From Mallotus nudiflorus (Eukaryota > Streptophyta > Magnoliopsida > Malpighiales > Euphorbiaceae): a stretch of DNA of 64,000 bases. The notes beneath the pieces were generated by a model, which was not told the origin of the DNA, made no database searches, and saw nothing but the letters and a program-made list of their open reading frames with translations. The stretch is from positions 248,001 through 312,000 of the forward strand of contig CANTUR010000660.1 of NCBI GenBank assembly GCA_947683625.1, in the 5' to 3' direction. Positions 35,286 through 47,639 of this stretch are shown in pieces (position 1 is the first letter of the stretch; every line of letters starts with the position of its first letter). Both the position numbers and the translations under genes were made by a program.

Positions 35286-36991
35286 CACATAAGGACACAT
35301 ATTAACACAAAAAATTAAACACATTGACAAACTTTACTCAATTGTCCATAACAATTTTCAATTAACACAAAACTTATAACTATAAACTAAATTGATAACT
35401 CAAAGTCAAAGATATAAGAATTACTAAGAGTAGAGTGAACTTTTCGATTGAATTATAAAAAATTTATAAGTTGGCATCTAAGAAAAATGATAGCAAATAT
35501 AAGATTCAAAAGAAAAGTAAGCATTAAGTTCATTAAAGTAAATAGAACATTCAAACATCTTTGTCAAACATCAAATCATAAAATTCAATCACTTAAAAGA
35601 AAAGTAAGCATTAGGTTCATTAAAATATCAAAAGTCCTTAACCACAAGTTATCAATCTAGCTTGAAAACCATATATTAAGCATTAAAAGGAGATTATAAC
35701 ACATGCTTAAAAAAATCACATCCAGAGCATCTAGCTTATCATAATGACATATATTATTATATATTAAGTATTAATATTTTTACTTATATTCTTAGCTAGT
35801 AAATTAAATAAAAGTGAGTTTTGTAATTGAAATAGAAAAAGCAACCTAGTTAAATTATAATCAAATGATAAACAACTTAGAGCCTAGGTTTAGTTTCACT
35901 ATTCCAATATGATCATGAACACATTATCACACAAAAGACATTGACTTCAGTTAAGGATAATTATTCTAAAATACCTAAATACCTTTTGAGTTCAATTAAG
36001 CATGCAAAAATTTAAGTTTAACCAACTTTTATAGTTAAGAAGTTAATCTAAACTCATTAAGTTCCTTAACAATTAATCTACAATTGTAGTCCTCTACCTA
36101 CTATCATAGTTCCCCGTAGAGCTTGCCTACTCTCGTGGTCGAGTAATCTAAGTCCTATGAGTCTTAAGTTAATAAACTCTCCTAACTCTCATTAGTGAAT
36201 TTACCCATAAACATGCAAACAAGTTAGCATAAAATGAAAGCATAAAATAAGTTCAACTCAAAGAATTAATTGAAAATCAAATTAAATAATAAATTTCTTG
36301 TGTTCAATCACATCATGAAATATTTACTCCTAACCTAAACCCTAATGGAAAGATAAAGAAGAATTAAAGATAAATCTTTTTGAATCCATACTTGCACTTG
36401 TTTATTGCCTTTTGAATGCATAATCTCCTTTGAAATAACTCTTAAACCTCCTTTTATAGGGTAGGGTTGATGAGAGTTCTTTTTGCCCTTGAGTCTCTTT
36501 CCTTTCTAATATAGGCAAACTTTTTTTCTCGACATGGCTTTAGACACTACTGTGTTGAATGTTGTGTCATGTTGCATGTTAAGTTCTAAGTGATTAGATG
36601 GTTTGAGTCGTGCCATGTTCAATCTCATGTCAAAATGTCTTCCTTTCTCTTCACTTAGCAGATATCCACACGATTTTATAGATGGCTTAATGAAGGTGTA
36701 GCAAATCCACTTTGCTAAATTCCTTGCTTCGATATGGTTTTGGCAAACCATGTTGCATGTTGTGCTAACACAAATCCTTTCTCCTTAGGTTTCATTTTCA
36801 TACTTAACTACAAAAAAGGGAAAATTAATTAATATCAAACAAAACTTGTTAAAATATGATTTAAATAATAAAATCCTAATTAAAATGGTAACACTAATAT
36901 ATTTCCTATTTAAACTTATATTCTACCCAAATTATTCCAATTCTCTTTCAATAATTCATTAAAAGTCAACTCAAATATATGTAAATATTAT
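35286..36991 (-). other. Noncoding Athila/Tat-like LTR or 3' region
   Basis: No coding frame. AT-rich, ends at 36,991 (ACACATCA) against a second polypurine-type motif, so at least its right part is an LTR end. A direct repeat of AAAAGAAAAGTAAGCATT-like sequence occurs at 35,509 and 35,594. The segment 36,520-36,740 carries CATGGCTT/GTCATGTTGCATG words. Confidence 0.5.
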
Positions 36992-37040
36992 ACACATCAA
37001 ATTCCTCCACACTAAAGCTTTGCTTGTCCTCAAGCAAAAA
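36992..37040 (-). promoter_or_regulatory. Polypurine-type motif 2
   Basis: Minus strand: TTTGCTTGAGGACAAGCAAA, then GCTTTAGTGTGGAGGAATT beside TGATGTG. A clear example of the plant Tat/Athila 3' motif. Confidence 0.65.
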
Positions 37041-37903
37041 TGAAATTTGAAATTTAAAGAACATGCTCAACTATAATAAAAAAGTCATAGTGCCTATGAT
37101 ATGCAAATTAATAACATCAAGGTCAAAAATTATTTACCAAATAAGAAAATCCAACAAAATCACATCATATATAAATAATTTACTAATCATAACACATGCA
37201 CATAACTTAATAAAATTCAATGAACATAAGCCAGGAGAAAAACATTTTGGCTAATAAAAATATATTTTTCTTTTTTTAAAAAAACTTTTGCTTTTGGCTT
37301 TGGATAGTGCATTTTATGCTCCATTTCACTTTTTTTTCTTTCTCTCAAATCAATTCTTCCCACTCTTGGCCATCCCTCACTATTCATATATTACTATACT
37401 ACCAAGTGGGTCCTTTAGATACTCATGCTCAAACTAGATCATCGAAATAGATTCAGAGCATGTAAAAAAAAATTAACATTTCAGCACTGCTATTACTTAA
37501 GAAAAGAGAGATTTTTTTTTACTTCTACAAATCAAAATGGACTCTCCCAAATCATACTTAAATTAAATCTCCAAGTTCATGCTTAGGTAATAAGAACTAA
37601 ATTGTTCATACATAATGAATATGTACAACCTTCTTAATTAATAAATCATTCAATAATCCAATAATTAAATTAAATCACAAACTCTAACACCATTCATCTC
37701 TAATTGTAATTGACTGATTATTCTTCATAAAATAAAGATTTAAAGGACAAGCTAATAGTAATGTAGAGAAATTAAGTTGAAAGTTAATGAATAGAAGAAG
37801 GGAAATGTATTTACCCCTTTTATTTTTATTTCTTTTTTTTAACTTTTAACTAAAAATCAACAATTTAAATGAGCATAAATATGAATAGTATGATGAATAT
37901 AAC
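37041..37903 (-). other. Noncoding Athila/Tat-like segment
   Basis: No gene. Contains GCTTTTGGCTTTGGATAGTGC near 37,290 and long T/A runs. Ends GATGAATATAACA against motif 3. Confidence 0.5.
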
Positions 37904-37945
37904 ACCCCCATACTATACATGTCATTGTCCTCAATGACTGAATCA
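37904..37945 (-). promoter_or_regulatory. Polypurine-type motif 3
   Basis: Minus strand: CATTGAGGACAATGACATG, then TATAGTATGGGGGTG, then TTATATTCATC. Same build as motif 2 and as 62,755-62,795 in Athila-2. Confidence 0.6.
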
Positions 37946-39050
37946 AAAAACAATAAAGAAATCACAAAATAACTAGAACAATGAATATAACATAAAGGAG
38001 AAAAAAAGAATACTTACTTGAATAGTGATCCTTGGAGAAGAGTGCTAAACATAAAAAAAAAAAGAAAACGATAATAATATAAAAACTAAAACAAGCATAC
38101 AACTATCATAAAATAAAAAGAAATAAACAACAATAAGAATAGAGTCAGAAAATAAAATATCCAAAATTATTTTTTTATTTGAGGAGAAAATGATAGGATT
38201 TAATGTGGTGGAAAGTGAGAAGTAAGAAGAGAGAATAAAAGAAGAGAGAAAATGAAGATGAGGCAATTAAGGTTTAAAAAGGGAAAAGGGGATTTTATAA
38301 AAATTAAGAGACACAACATGTACATGGTGTGTCTGATGCCATGTAGGATCTCATGTGAGGTTATATAAAACCAATAGAGTAAAGAGGGATGACACACACT
38401 ATGGCAATCTTGTGCTTAAAATCGTGCTGTAACGGTAAGGACATGATACGACATGGTTATATCGTGTTTAATCCTATACGTAGTTCTATCCAAAGGGGGC
38501 TGTAGTGACATGACATGAATATGTTGTGTGGTTAGGCATGCAATCATCCAAGATTTCTAAGTTAATAAGAACGTGACATACCAATGCCATGTGACAAAAC
38601 AAAAAAATTCCAATATAAAATGTACTTGACCATGGCTAGTGACATGGCCGTGCTGCCTGGCATATGGCCCCCCCAAACTTGCATTCCTTAGCATTTTCAT
38701 CTTTTCTCATAATGCATTATGCTATTAAGTTAAAAACATTAAAAACTAAGAAAAATAAAGCATAAAAAAAGAATAAAGTAAGAAAACATTGAGTTTCCTC
38801 TTAATTAGCATTAATTTAAGGTCATTAGTTTCACCTTAATATTGGATCTTTACTTATGGAGGATTGATTTAAAAATAATTGTCTCCCACTTGAGCTTACT
38901 TATATGACACTAAAAAAGAAGATGAAAAATTCTTAAAACTCATATCTTTCATAACGCTTTTCATTCGTCACTCTTTAGTATATTTCTATAAAGGCCCCTT
39001 TTACTTTTTAATTTTCTTGGTTGCTTTCACCTCGTTGATATCATGAATGG
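37946..39050 (-). other. Athila/Tat-like internal noncoding region
   Basis: No supported coding frame; pyrimidine-rich minus-strand frames at 38,045-38,400 are chance. Carries CATGGCCGTGCTGCC and GACATGGTT/ACATGGC words at 38,330-38,660, shared in type with the other Athila-like elements. Confidence 0.5.
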
Positions 39051-39059
39051 GGTGCAATT

Positions 39060-39935
39060 TAAGTGGCTCTTTAGGATCTTAGGAAAGAAAATCTTTAGCA
39101 CAAACCTTAACTCCACTTTTTCTTCTCCTATCTTTATAGTAATTTTTCCATATTTGACATCAATAATTGTGTTGTGTGGTAGCAAGGAAAAGATGCCCCA
39201 AAATTATTAGAATTTGATGATCCTCTTCCATCTCTAGAATGAAAAAAATCTCTCGGCATATAGTAATCATCAACTTTAATAGGCACATCTTTTAGGATTC
39301 TATAAGGATAGATTATGGACCTATCTACTAGCTATTTTAGAACCATTATTTGTTATAGCTGACCAATATTCAGGTGCCTATGAAAAGAATGAAGTATTAT
39401 ATTTACACTTGCACCCATATCACATAAAGACTTACCTGTAAACTCATTCCCAAATAGTATAGGGAATAATAATACTCCCTGGATCCTTAAGCTTTTGCGA
39501 AAGCTTGCTTTCAATGACAACACTGCACTCCTTATTAATGGGAATGGTTTCATGATCTTCCTACTTTCACTTATGTGAAATAATGTGTTTAAGGAACTTC
39601 ACATAAGCGAGCATCATCTTGATCACATCTAAAATTGGTTTGTTGAGCTTAAGCTATTGAAACACCTTCAAAAGCTTCCCAAAATGTTTGTCTTGTTTAA
39701 TATTTTATTGCCTTTAAGGGAAGGGTAGTGGTGGAGTGATAGTTTTAGGCACTTATTCTTTCTTTGATCCTTTAGTATATTTTTCTTCATTCTTTACAGT
39801 CTTCTCTCCTTCATTTTTCATTTAGATCTCAAGTAGTTGCTTTCAACTTTGAAGTATTATCACATTCAATTGCTCTATTAGGTTCTTAACTTGACTAGGA
39901 AGTTTACCTGGTTGTCAAAAATTAGAGGCAATAAC
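39060..39935 (-). pseudogene. Athila/Tat-like protease and gag-linker remnant
   Basis: Right to left: the lead-in KPILDVIKMMLAYVKFLKHI near 39,590-39,650. Then FGNEFTGKSLCDMGASVNII within 39,353-39,553, the active-site box (family LCDLGASINLMP; Asp kept, the usual Leu-Gly as Met-Gly). Then DRSIIYPYRILKDVPIKVDD and an EMEEDHQI piece toward 39,200, where the family ends in ILGRPFL. Stops and shifts are present. No reverse transcriptase follows on the left, where noncoding 3' sequence takes over, so pol was deleted. This is a third, more diverged Athila-like element. Confidence 0.78.
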
Positions 39936-41309
39936 TTGTTAAGCAATTATTTAAAAGAGAGATCCAAGATATTAGTATAAATTATTAAATATGGATATAT
40001 ATTATGGTTTTTTTTTGTGAAGAAAATGAAACATATATGTTATGGTATTTTATATTTCATTAATTAAAATATGATGTATATATTATAGTTTATTGATGAC
40101 AAGTCGATGTGAGACTGTCCAATGAGTTTGGTCCTACAAGGCTAAGAAGGGAGACGTTAGGTGGTCAAGTTAGATGGGGATTCATAGAAGAGAAGAAAGT
40201 AGAGAGATTTAGGTGTTTAAGTTGACTTTTTTCTTCCTTTATTCCTATTATTTAACTAAAATGTAATGGCTTGGGGGCTAAGCCTCACTTGGGAAATCAT
40301 TCCTTATGTGTCGTGCTCAGTAGACTAGCAATAGTGACTTTTTTTTACTGTTCATGGCATCATTATTAGCACACCTTCTACATCATTTATTATTTTTGAA
40401 GATGTTCTTGATGGATGTGCATGACTTTCCTACTTATTAGAAGATTAGGTTCTATTGATCTGTAGGGCGAAGATCATATCAGTCTTAACTTTAGATTTAC
40501 TTGCAGTCTCTAGGTTCATTCAATTGTCATCTTCTAGTTATGATGGTCTACTCTAGTATTACAGATCCCCTTGAAAAGTTGGACATTTATGTGCTAGGTG
40601 TTCAATGGTGATTTTTGCAGAGTGTAATGTGTGAGGGGACATTTCTATATCCCTTAGTTAGTGGGTAGCATTTTTAAATTTTGAATAGAAGTCTCTTGAT
40701 GCCATGTGTAGGTGGCAATTGTGGGTATCAATTAGTAGTTTCGTTTATCTCTTATAACTAACACTTATTTTTGCTCTAGTTTTAGTTTTGCTATATTTTC
40801 TCCATTTTTATGTAAGCAGCTTCTTATACTCAATTGTTTTGGCCTTTTTGGTGGCGATTTTCTTACTATTTTTCCTATAAGGCATCATGTATTCAAGAAG
40901 TAAATAATTCTTTCTTTTATTTTAATTATGCCTTCCTTCTTATGACCTATTTATTTTTTGGGTTTTTCTTTTTTAATATATATTTTTTAAGTTTTAGTGT
41001 GCACTTTGTTATGCCAATTGGATATATGTGTCATAGAGTGTTTATTCAGTGTTTTTAGGCCTTTGTGGTTTTTAAGTTTTAGGCTTTAGTGTTATAAAAG
41101 TCTTTAGTTCATTTTTTATTAGTGAAAATGACTCTGTTCGATTTTATTAAGGGTTAGAGACTTCTTCCGATAATAGTAAAGAAATTTTGGTTAAAGGTCA
41201 ATAATTGGTGTCCTCTCAATGAGCTGCTAGTTCAGGGGTTGGCAGCAAACCCTAAATATGTTGTGTGTTTAGGGCTTTGGATGTTTAACTGATTCCATTT
41301 AGAATGACC
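39936..41309. other. Unassigned, probably retroelement noncoding DNA
   Basis: No recognised protein. The region precedes the tandem repeat that codes for a gypsy-type transposon protein, so it may be its LTR and leader. I could not find LTR ends. Frames at 40,834-41,058 are T-rich and unconvincing. Confidence 0.4.
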
Positions 41310-42245
41310 TTTATTTATGCTCCTTTGCTAGTTGCTAAATTGGAGGGTAAGATTAGGTCTTTTGGCAACCTTATAGGTCTAGCGACTTCAAAGATTAAGT
41401 CATCTTTGGCAGTGGATTAGTTAGTGGCTATAAAAGAGTAGTTTTTTTAATTTCTTTGAATTATGAACTACTATTGTTAGGGAGCCATAGGGCAACCAAT
41501 TTGTTATTTGATATAGATATAATTGTGTATGTCTATGCATTGCAAGCCGATCTCTAATTTCTCCTTAGCCCATTTTTTATAAAGTTGCTAAAGTTCCAAG
41601 GTATATTAGTTAGTCAGTTAACACCTAATAGTGAGATGTTGGTCTCTAGCTTACAAAGGCTTGTTATGACCTTCAAATTAAGCTTAATTTACCTATGTTC
41701 CAATACCTATTTCTTTTTAGTAGGAAGGAGGAACATTACCACTTCTCTAGCCATTTTAGGAATGTCATGTTTGGGGGGAATTTGTTGATGCTCCTTTGTC
41801 GGTTGCTAACTCAAAGGGTAAGGTTAAGTCTACTGGCAACTTTTCAGGTCTAACGACTTCAAGATTGAGTCATCTTTAACAACAGATAAGTTGTTAGCCA
41901 TCAAGGAGTTTTTATTCCTTCAAATTATAAACTGCTACTATCAGGGAGTCATAGGGCGACCAATTCGTTAGTAGATATAAATATAATTGTGTATGTCAAT
42001 GCCTTATGAGTTGGTCTCTAATTTCCCCGTGGCCTATTTTTTTTAAGTTGCTGAAGTTTCGCACTCTTCCAGTTAGTTAATTGACACCTAATGGTTGGAT
42101 GTTAGTCTGTAACTTTACAAAGGCTTGTTATGACTTTCATATTGACCCTAATTTACCTATGTTCCAATACTTGTTTCTTCTTAATAGGATGAAGGAATAT
42201 TACCATGTCTTTGGGCATTCTGGGAATGTCATGTTTAAAGGATTT
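41310..42245 (+). repeat. 471-bp tandem duplication
   Basis: Two units with start points ATGCTCC at 41,317 and 41,788. Shared blocks include TTGCTAGTTGCTAA / TCGGTTGCTAA, AGTCATCTTT, GGGAG(C/T)CATAGGGC(A/G)ACCAATT, ATAATTGTGTATGTC, ACCTATGTTCCAATAC and GGAATGTCATGTTT. Divergence is clearly visible, so it is not recent. Confidence 0.9.
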
Positions 42246-42410
42246 CCTAAGTCTTGGAAGACGTAGAAGCCAAAATTTTTTATGTTAAAGAATTCTAAGG
42301 GTTAGGGAACTTTACCTAGGGTGTGGAATAGTAAACCCCAGAAGTCCAGCCATGTCATTTTAATTGATAAACAAGCCAGTTAGGTAGATAAGCTATGTAT
42401 TGAGGCATGT
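41318..42410 (+). pseudogene. 'Putative gypsy-type transposon' protein remnant (Transposase_28-like), partly duplicated
   Basis: Both repeat units code, with stops and shifts, for the same stretch. It starts APLxVA, has SHRATN, then SQLTPNSEMLVSSL (unit 1) or the equivalent TPNGWMLVCNFTKACYDFHI (unit 2). It goes on to LPMFQYLFLLNRMKEYYHVF and FKGFPKSWKT, after which unit 2 continues with WKPKFFYV. Plant proteins of the gypsy-type transposon family (PF04195 type) show the order TPNxW, FxxLF, then GWKxxFFFV. I infer membership from that order. The duplication makes the first unit a partial extra copy lacking the C-terminal end. Confidence 0.6.
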
Positions 42411-43548
42411 GGAGGAGTTGAATTGTAGTAAACTAATAAAGTGGATTGAGGATCATTCTTCATATGAGAATGAATGCTTAGGTATAATTCTTTGTGTTAT
42501 ATTATGTTCATATGTGTTAAGTGTTTTTGTGTTTAGTGAATTTTATGAGTTTTGACTATTTATGCTTTACAAAGCTAGATTTTATGGGGATATTGAACTC
42601 TTGACTACATAAGACTAAATCTAGAATAATTTTATAGACTCTTGATGTGTCCAAGTCTCTTGACTTTTTATGCTTTGTAGAGCATGCTTCTTATCAGGCT
42701 TTAGCTACTTTGTCCCACTCACCGAAGCATTCTAGGTAGGAGGGGTATGTGAAGGAGAAGAGCACCTTCTCTCTATAGGATGCGATTAACAATTTTCAAG
42801 TGGCATTAGGGGTAAGCATAGGGGGTTTGGTGCTGTGCAAATCTTGCTCATGTTTGTGTTCTCCCTGATGACTAGGAACTTGTGTTTGTTTCTTACTTTT
42901 CTTTTAAATTTAAAGGGAACAATGATCACATATCCAACTATAATTGTTTAGGGATAATTATAATTAGTCCTATGAGACTATAGCCATTTCTTGATCTATC
43001 TCTTTTAAAAATAAATTAAAGTTTCCTCAAATTTAATTATGTAAACTGTTTTTCCTTTTCATCTAAAAGAAATGTTAATTAACTTAAAAAAATTTGCTCT
43101 TAATATGTTTTTACACTAATGCAAACATACCTCTATATATTAGCTACTTATTTTTTCATTTTTATGTTGCTTTTATATTATCGATAATTAATGAAAAATT
43201 TTATTTTTTATTATAATTAGAATAAATAAGTAAATTATTCTAAACATGTTATTAAAATTAGTATAAATATTTTTAAATTATAAAAATGGATATATATATA
43301 TATATATATATATATTGTATACCATACATGCACACATATATATGTGTGGTATGCATATACACTAAACTATATTTACCATGTTATTAATATTTATAAATTA
43401 TACTAGTGCAGACAATAAAAAAGAGAAGACCACAAACGACAAAACCTGGAGACTGCAAGTAAATCTAAGGTGAAGATTGATATGGTCTTTATCTATCAGA
43501 CCAATAAAACCCAATTTTCCAATAAGCGGGAAAGCCACGAACATCCAT
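42411..43548. other. Unassigned stretch left of Athila-2
   Basis: No coding family recognised. The left part may continue the degraded transposon protein gene (region near 42,640-42,840). The rest is AT-rich, with (TA)n at 43,290-43,315 and a palindromic CACATATATATGTG at 43,333. Confidence 0.45.
43290..43315. repeat. (TA)n microsatellite
   Basis: 26 bases of AT/TA left of Athila-2. Confidence 0.95.
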
Positions 43549-44838
43549 TGATGAGTGCAATAATTGCATTATTTTAAGTACTCAATGTGTTAGGATTAAA
43601 TGTCTTTTTAGTGGCATTTGTGTGCTTTATGTTTAGATTTGTGTGTTCATTTATTTCTAGTATTATTTGGTTTATTTTTAGTTAATTTTGTGCATTTAGG
43701 AAGTCAAAGAATAGAGGAGGAAAGTTGCGTGGGAGTCATGGGCATCCTCAAAGAGTCAAACAAACAATTAAAGCTGAGCGGGCCTATTTTTGGAAGAAAA
43801 AGGCAGTGCACGATTGCCCGACCTATTGATGGTAGATACAAGCTTCAATTTAATTATTAAAGTGTGACAGACACGAAGGGTATTTCACAAGACAATAAGC
43901 CTATGACTAGAGGCTAGGGTTTTACACATATGTGTAGCATTTAGAAACAAAAAAATAGAGAGGAGGAGATTAGCTCATTTTTCTATTTTTTCTTATTACA
44001 TTCTTCTTTTATCAAATTTAGAGAACAAGGGCGTTTAGCTTGTTCATGATTATTTTGAAGATTGAGCGAAAGAATTGAAGATCAATAGGCTGCTATTCCA
44101 GGGGGTTTCTCTTATGATTTTGGATATTATTCATTTATATTTTGGATTAATAATGATGTCTATTTTCTTTATTTCTTCATCTCTTTCTTTTATAATTAAC
44201 ATGTGTAGCTAAATTCTTTATTAGGGTTCTTGTTACAATTCAACCATGTGAATATTTGAATTAAACCTAAGCCATTAATCTAAATCCTTTGGATGTTGTT
44301 AAACTTAATGTCTTCATAGGATTGATCATCCTTTGATTGAATTCACACAATAAAACTGATTTGAGAGATAGGTTGAATAGGATTAAGGCGGTAACCTATT
44401 AGGTGCTTTCTTAGTTGAGAAAAATTTAAGTGTCTAATATTGATTAGGGGTTGGTGTTTAAATTGGATTAATTGAACACTTAGTATGCAAGAGCTATAAA
44501 TCTAAGGATGTCAAATTATTTAGTTAGTTATAGAAGTTGTTTAGGAGGAATATCTATGATTCTTTAGATACCCTCAAATTAGATTAAGGTTAGGTATGAC
44601 TTAAGAGTTAATTATCCTTAAAAACTGTTGAATTGGTAATAAGAACCCTAAAAATTTAAATTGATTATTATTTCATTCAAACTCTTGTGTTTTTATTTTA
44701 GTTTAATTTAAAATACCTTTTTTTTGTTGTTTAAAATAACCTACATAATTAATATTACAGTATTTAGTCTACAATATTTATGGGATCAAAATTTAATTAC
44801 TACTTATACAATTGCATATACTTATGGAAACACCATCA
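43549..44838 (+). repeat. Athila-2 5' LTR
   Basis: Starts TGATGAGTGCAATAATTGC and ends ACACCATCA, 6 bases before the primer site. Homologous to 14,521-15,864 in reverse. Length 1,290 bp. Includes a short GGCAGTGCACGATTGCC palindromic piece near 43,803. Confidence 0.88.
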
Positions 44839-44844
44839 AGTTTT

Positions 44845-44862
44845 TGGCACCATTGTTGGGGA
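44845..44862 (+). promoter_or_regulatory. Athila-2 primer-binding site (tRNA-Asp type)
   Basis: TGGCACCATTGTTGGGGA against the Athila consensus TGGCGCCGTTGCCGGGGA. The four differences are G to A or C to T. Confidence 0.82.
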
Positions 44863-44979
44863 TTTCCAAGATTGATATTATTGATAATTTTATGTTGTTT
44901 GATTTAGACTTTCTTTTTAATTTGAAAAGTGATATTATGTGGTTTTTATAGGAACTTATGTTAGTGTATACACATAACA

Positions 44980-46600
44980 CGTGGTGCAAATAGACAAATA
45001 GCCCAGCTAATACCACTTGATTTAGAGCTTGAAAGAACTATTCATAGAAAGAGAAGATAGAATAGCAGTAGAATGAATGGAGTGAATGAAGACATAAGAG
45101 ATCCGCCTCAGTATGGACAAGATGGGAATAATGGCCAAAACGGGCAGAATGGGCAAATAACTTTAAGGGATTTTGTGAGTCCCAATGTTCAAAGTGATCA
45201 AACTCCAATTATAAGGTAGGTAGTAGCAGTAAACAATTTTGAAATTAAACCTGCCATGATCCAAATGATTCAGAAATCATAGTTTAATGGATTGCCAAAT
45301 GAGGTTCCAGTTGGTCATATGACTTAATTTTTGGAGTATTATTCAACCTTCAAAATGAATGGAGTGCAGCTAAAAGTAATTCGTCTTATCCTCTTTCCAT
45401 TTTCTTTGATGGATAAAGCCAATATGTGGTTCACTAGCTTACCATCCAACTCTATAAAATACATGGCAAGAGCTTTAAACAACTTTCTTCAATAAGTACT
45501 TTCAACTAGCGAAAGTACTCAAATTTAGAAATGAGATCAACTCTTTTTATCAAAGAGAGGAAGAGAGCTTTTATGAATGCTGGGATAAATTCAAGGATCT
45601 TTAGAAACAGTGTCCACCATAACTAATTCCTTTATGGTATTTAGTACAATCTTTCTAGAAAGGAGTCAGCCCTACAGTTAGAGTGAACATAGATGCTTCA
45701 GTTAGAGGAACTATCATGTCCAAGACCGCTAAAGATACCTTGGAGCTTTTTGAAGAGATGGCTAACACTCAAAGCCTATGGTCTAGTATAAGGACTATTC
45801 CAAAGAGAGGGGGAGAAATTTAAGTTGATAGCTTGATTATGCTAAATGCAAAGTTGGATGCTTTAACCAAGAGGATAGACAAAATGAGTGTTAATGCAAT
45901 TTTTAATTTGTCTACTTCTTATGAATTATGCCAGGGTGGACATCCAACTATTGAATGCCAAATGATGGAAGGACTATTACTGGAGAATGTGAACTATGTC
46001 AACAATTTCAAAGGACAACAGATTCAAGTGCATGGAAATACCTACAATCCAAGTTGGAGAAATCATTTTAATTTTTCTTAGAGAAATCAAGGAAATAACC
46101 AATGGATGCCATAAGCACCACCAGGTTTTAGAGGTCATACTGCATAACATTACTATTCCAAATTTTAAGGTAAGACTTAATGTTCAAGGACTTCTTTAGA
46201 AATCATTAGAGAAGTTCATGGATGTAATGTCTACAAAAATAAACTAACAAGATGAAGTGATAAAGAGGTTAAAAGGTAGATTTGAGCATATGTACTAAGA
46301 CACTCAACTTATGTTCAAGAATCACTCTTCTTCTATCCATAATTTATAGGTGCAAATAGGGCAATTGGCAAACTACTTATCAATTAAGAATCAGGGTTCT
46401 TTGCTAAACAACACCAAAAAAAATCCAAAAGACCAGTTGAAGGCTATCACCTTGAGAAGTGGAATAGAAGTTTAAATCGTAAAAGCAACTATGGAATATG
46501 AGAAAGAAAAGAACAAGGAAGAGGAAAGAGAATAAGAGAATAAATGGGTCAAAGTTTAAGGAAAAGAAGAAACATATGAGGAACATGTCATTGAGAAATA
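44980..46600 (+). pseudogene. Athila-2 gag remnant
   Basis: Opens with GANRQIAQLIPLDLELERTI and a basic run. After a stop comes a frame from an ATG at 45,073 (MNGVNEDIRDPPQYGQDGNN), then ITLRDFVSPNVQSDQTPIIR, FEIKPAMIQMIQ, FLEYYSTFKMNGVQ and MDKANMWFTSLPSNSI. The capsid region continues in shifted frames to 45,800. The frame at 45,833-46,081 (LNAKLDALTKRIDKM, then HPTIECQMME) covers the knuckle area. The linker KAITLRSG is near 46,440. The same order in Athila-1 confirms it. More than ten stops. Confidence 0.82.
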
Positions 46601-47260
46601 AAAACCACTGCTTGTGAAGCCTTATAAACCTCAAGTTCCTTATCTACAAAGATTAAAGAATCAAAAGCATGATCAACAGTATGTGAAATTTTTGGAGAGA
46701 TTTATGGCACTTTACATCAATATGTGTTTTATGGAATGTCTTTCCCAAATGCCAAAGTATGCTAAGTTCCTAAAGGAGTTGATTTCTAATAAAAATAAGT
46801 TACAGGACTATGAGACAGTCATACTCACAAAGGAGTATAGTGCAATCATCTTGAATAAACTTCCTTAGAAAATGAAGCATCTAGGGAGTCTCACTATTCC
46901 ATGTTCTATTAGAAGTTTAAAATTTCAAAGAGTTTTATATGATTCAAAAGCTTCTATTAATCTTATCCCTTTATATGTTTACAAGAAATTGGGGCTATGA
47001 GAAGCTAAAACTACAAGTATCAAATGGCAACTTACAGATAAGACAATGAAGGAACCAAAAGATATAGTGGAAGATGTGCTAGTAAGGGCTGGGAAATTTA
47101 TCTTTCCAGTTGATTTTATACTCCTCGACTTTAAAGATGATGAGGAAGTTCCATTGATCCTTAGTATGCCTTTTCTTTACACTGCTAGAGCAATTACTGA
47201 TGTCTATGAGTAGGAGAAGAGAATTGCATATTTAATATTTATCAAAGCATGAAATATCAT
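46601..47260 (+). pseudogene. Athila-2 protease remnant
   Basis: The frame at 46,614-46,868 reads ECLSQMPKYAKFLKELISNK and ILTKEYSAIILNKLP. After a stop come HLGSLTIPCS, LYDSKASINLIPL (family LCDLGASINLMPL), a DIVEDVLVRAGKFIFPVDFI segment and DDEEVPLILSMPF. One of the better-kept domains of this copy: one stop and no frame change over most of its length. Confidence 0.8.
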
Positions 47261-47639
47261 TATGATGAAGATTATTGTATATAAGTAGATGTAGTTGATG
47301 AATGCGTGAGTGAAGTCCAATGAAGGAGGTTAGAAAAATCTATGGAAAATGAGAATATTGAGAAGAGTTTATAAGTACAATTATCCCATGATGAAGTACA
47401 CCTCAAGCACTAATCACCCATAACACATATGAAATTACCAAACATTGAACCCACACCACCTTTAACCATCAAAACACTAGTATTAGATTGGAAGCATTTA
47501 CCACAATATTTGATGTACACTTTCTAGGAGAAGAGCAAACACTACATATGATCATATCCTCTAAACTGAGCAAAGAATAAAAGGATGTTCTAGTGGAGGT
47601 ACTAAAAAGGACAATAAAAGCAATTGGTTGGCAGATTTT

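Noticed and set aside
35448..35660. 70-codon lysine-rich plus frame
   Set aside because: Falls on an 85-bp direct repeat in noncoding Athila/Tat-like DNA and repeats the same peptide; no family likeness.
44845..44862. tRNA gene
   Set aside because: Only the 18-base complement of a tRNA 3' end is present, next to an LTR; it is a primer-binding site. The same holds for the three Met-type sites.
46404..46634. 76-codon minus frame rich in Phe
   Set aside because: Antisense of the lysine/glutamate-rich Gag linker of Athila-2.
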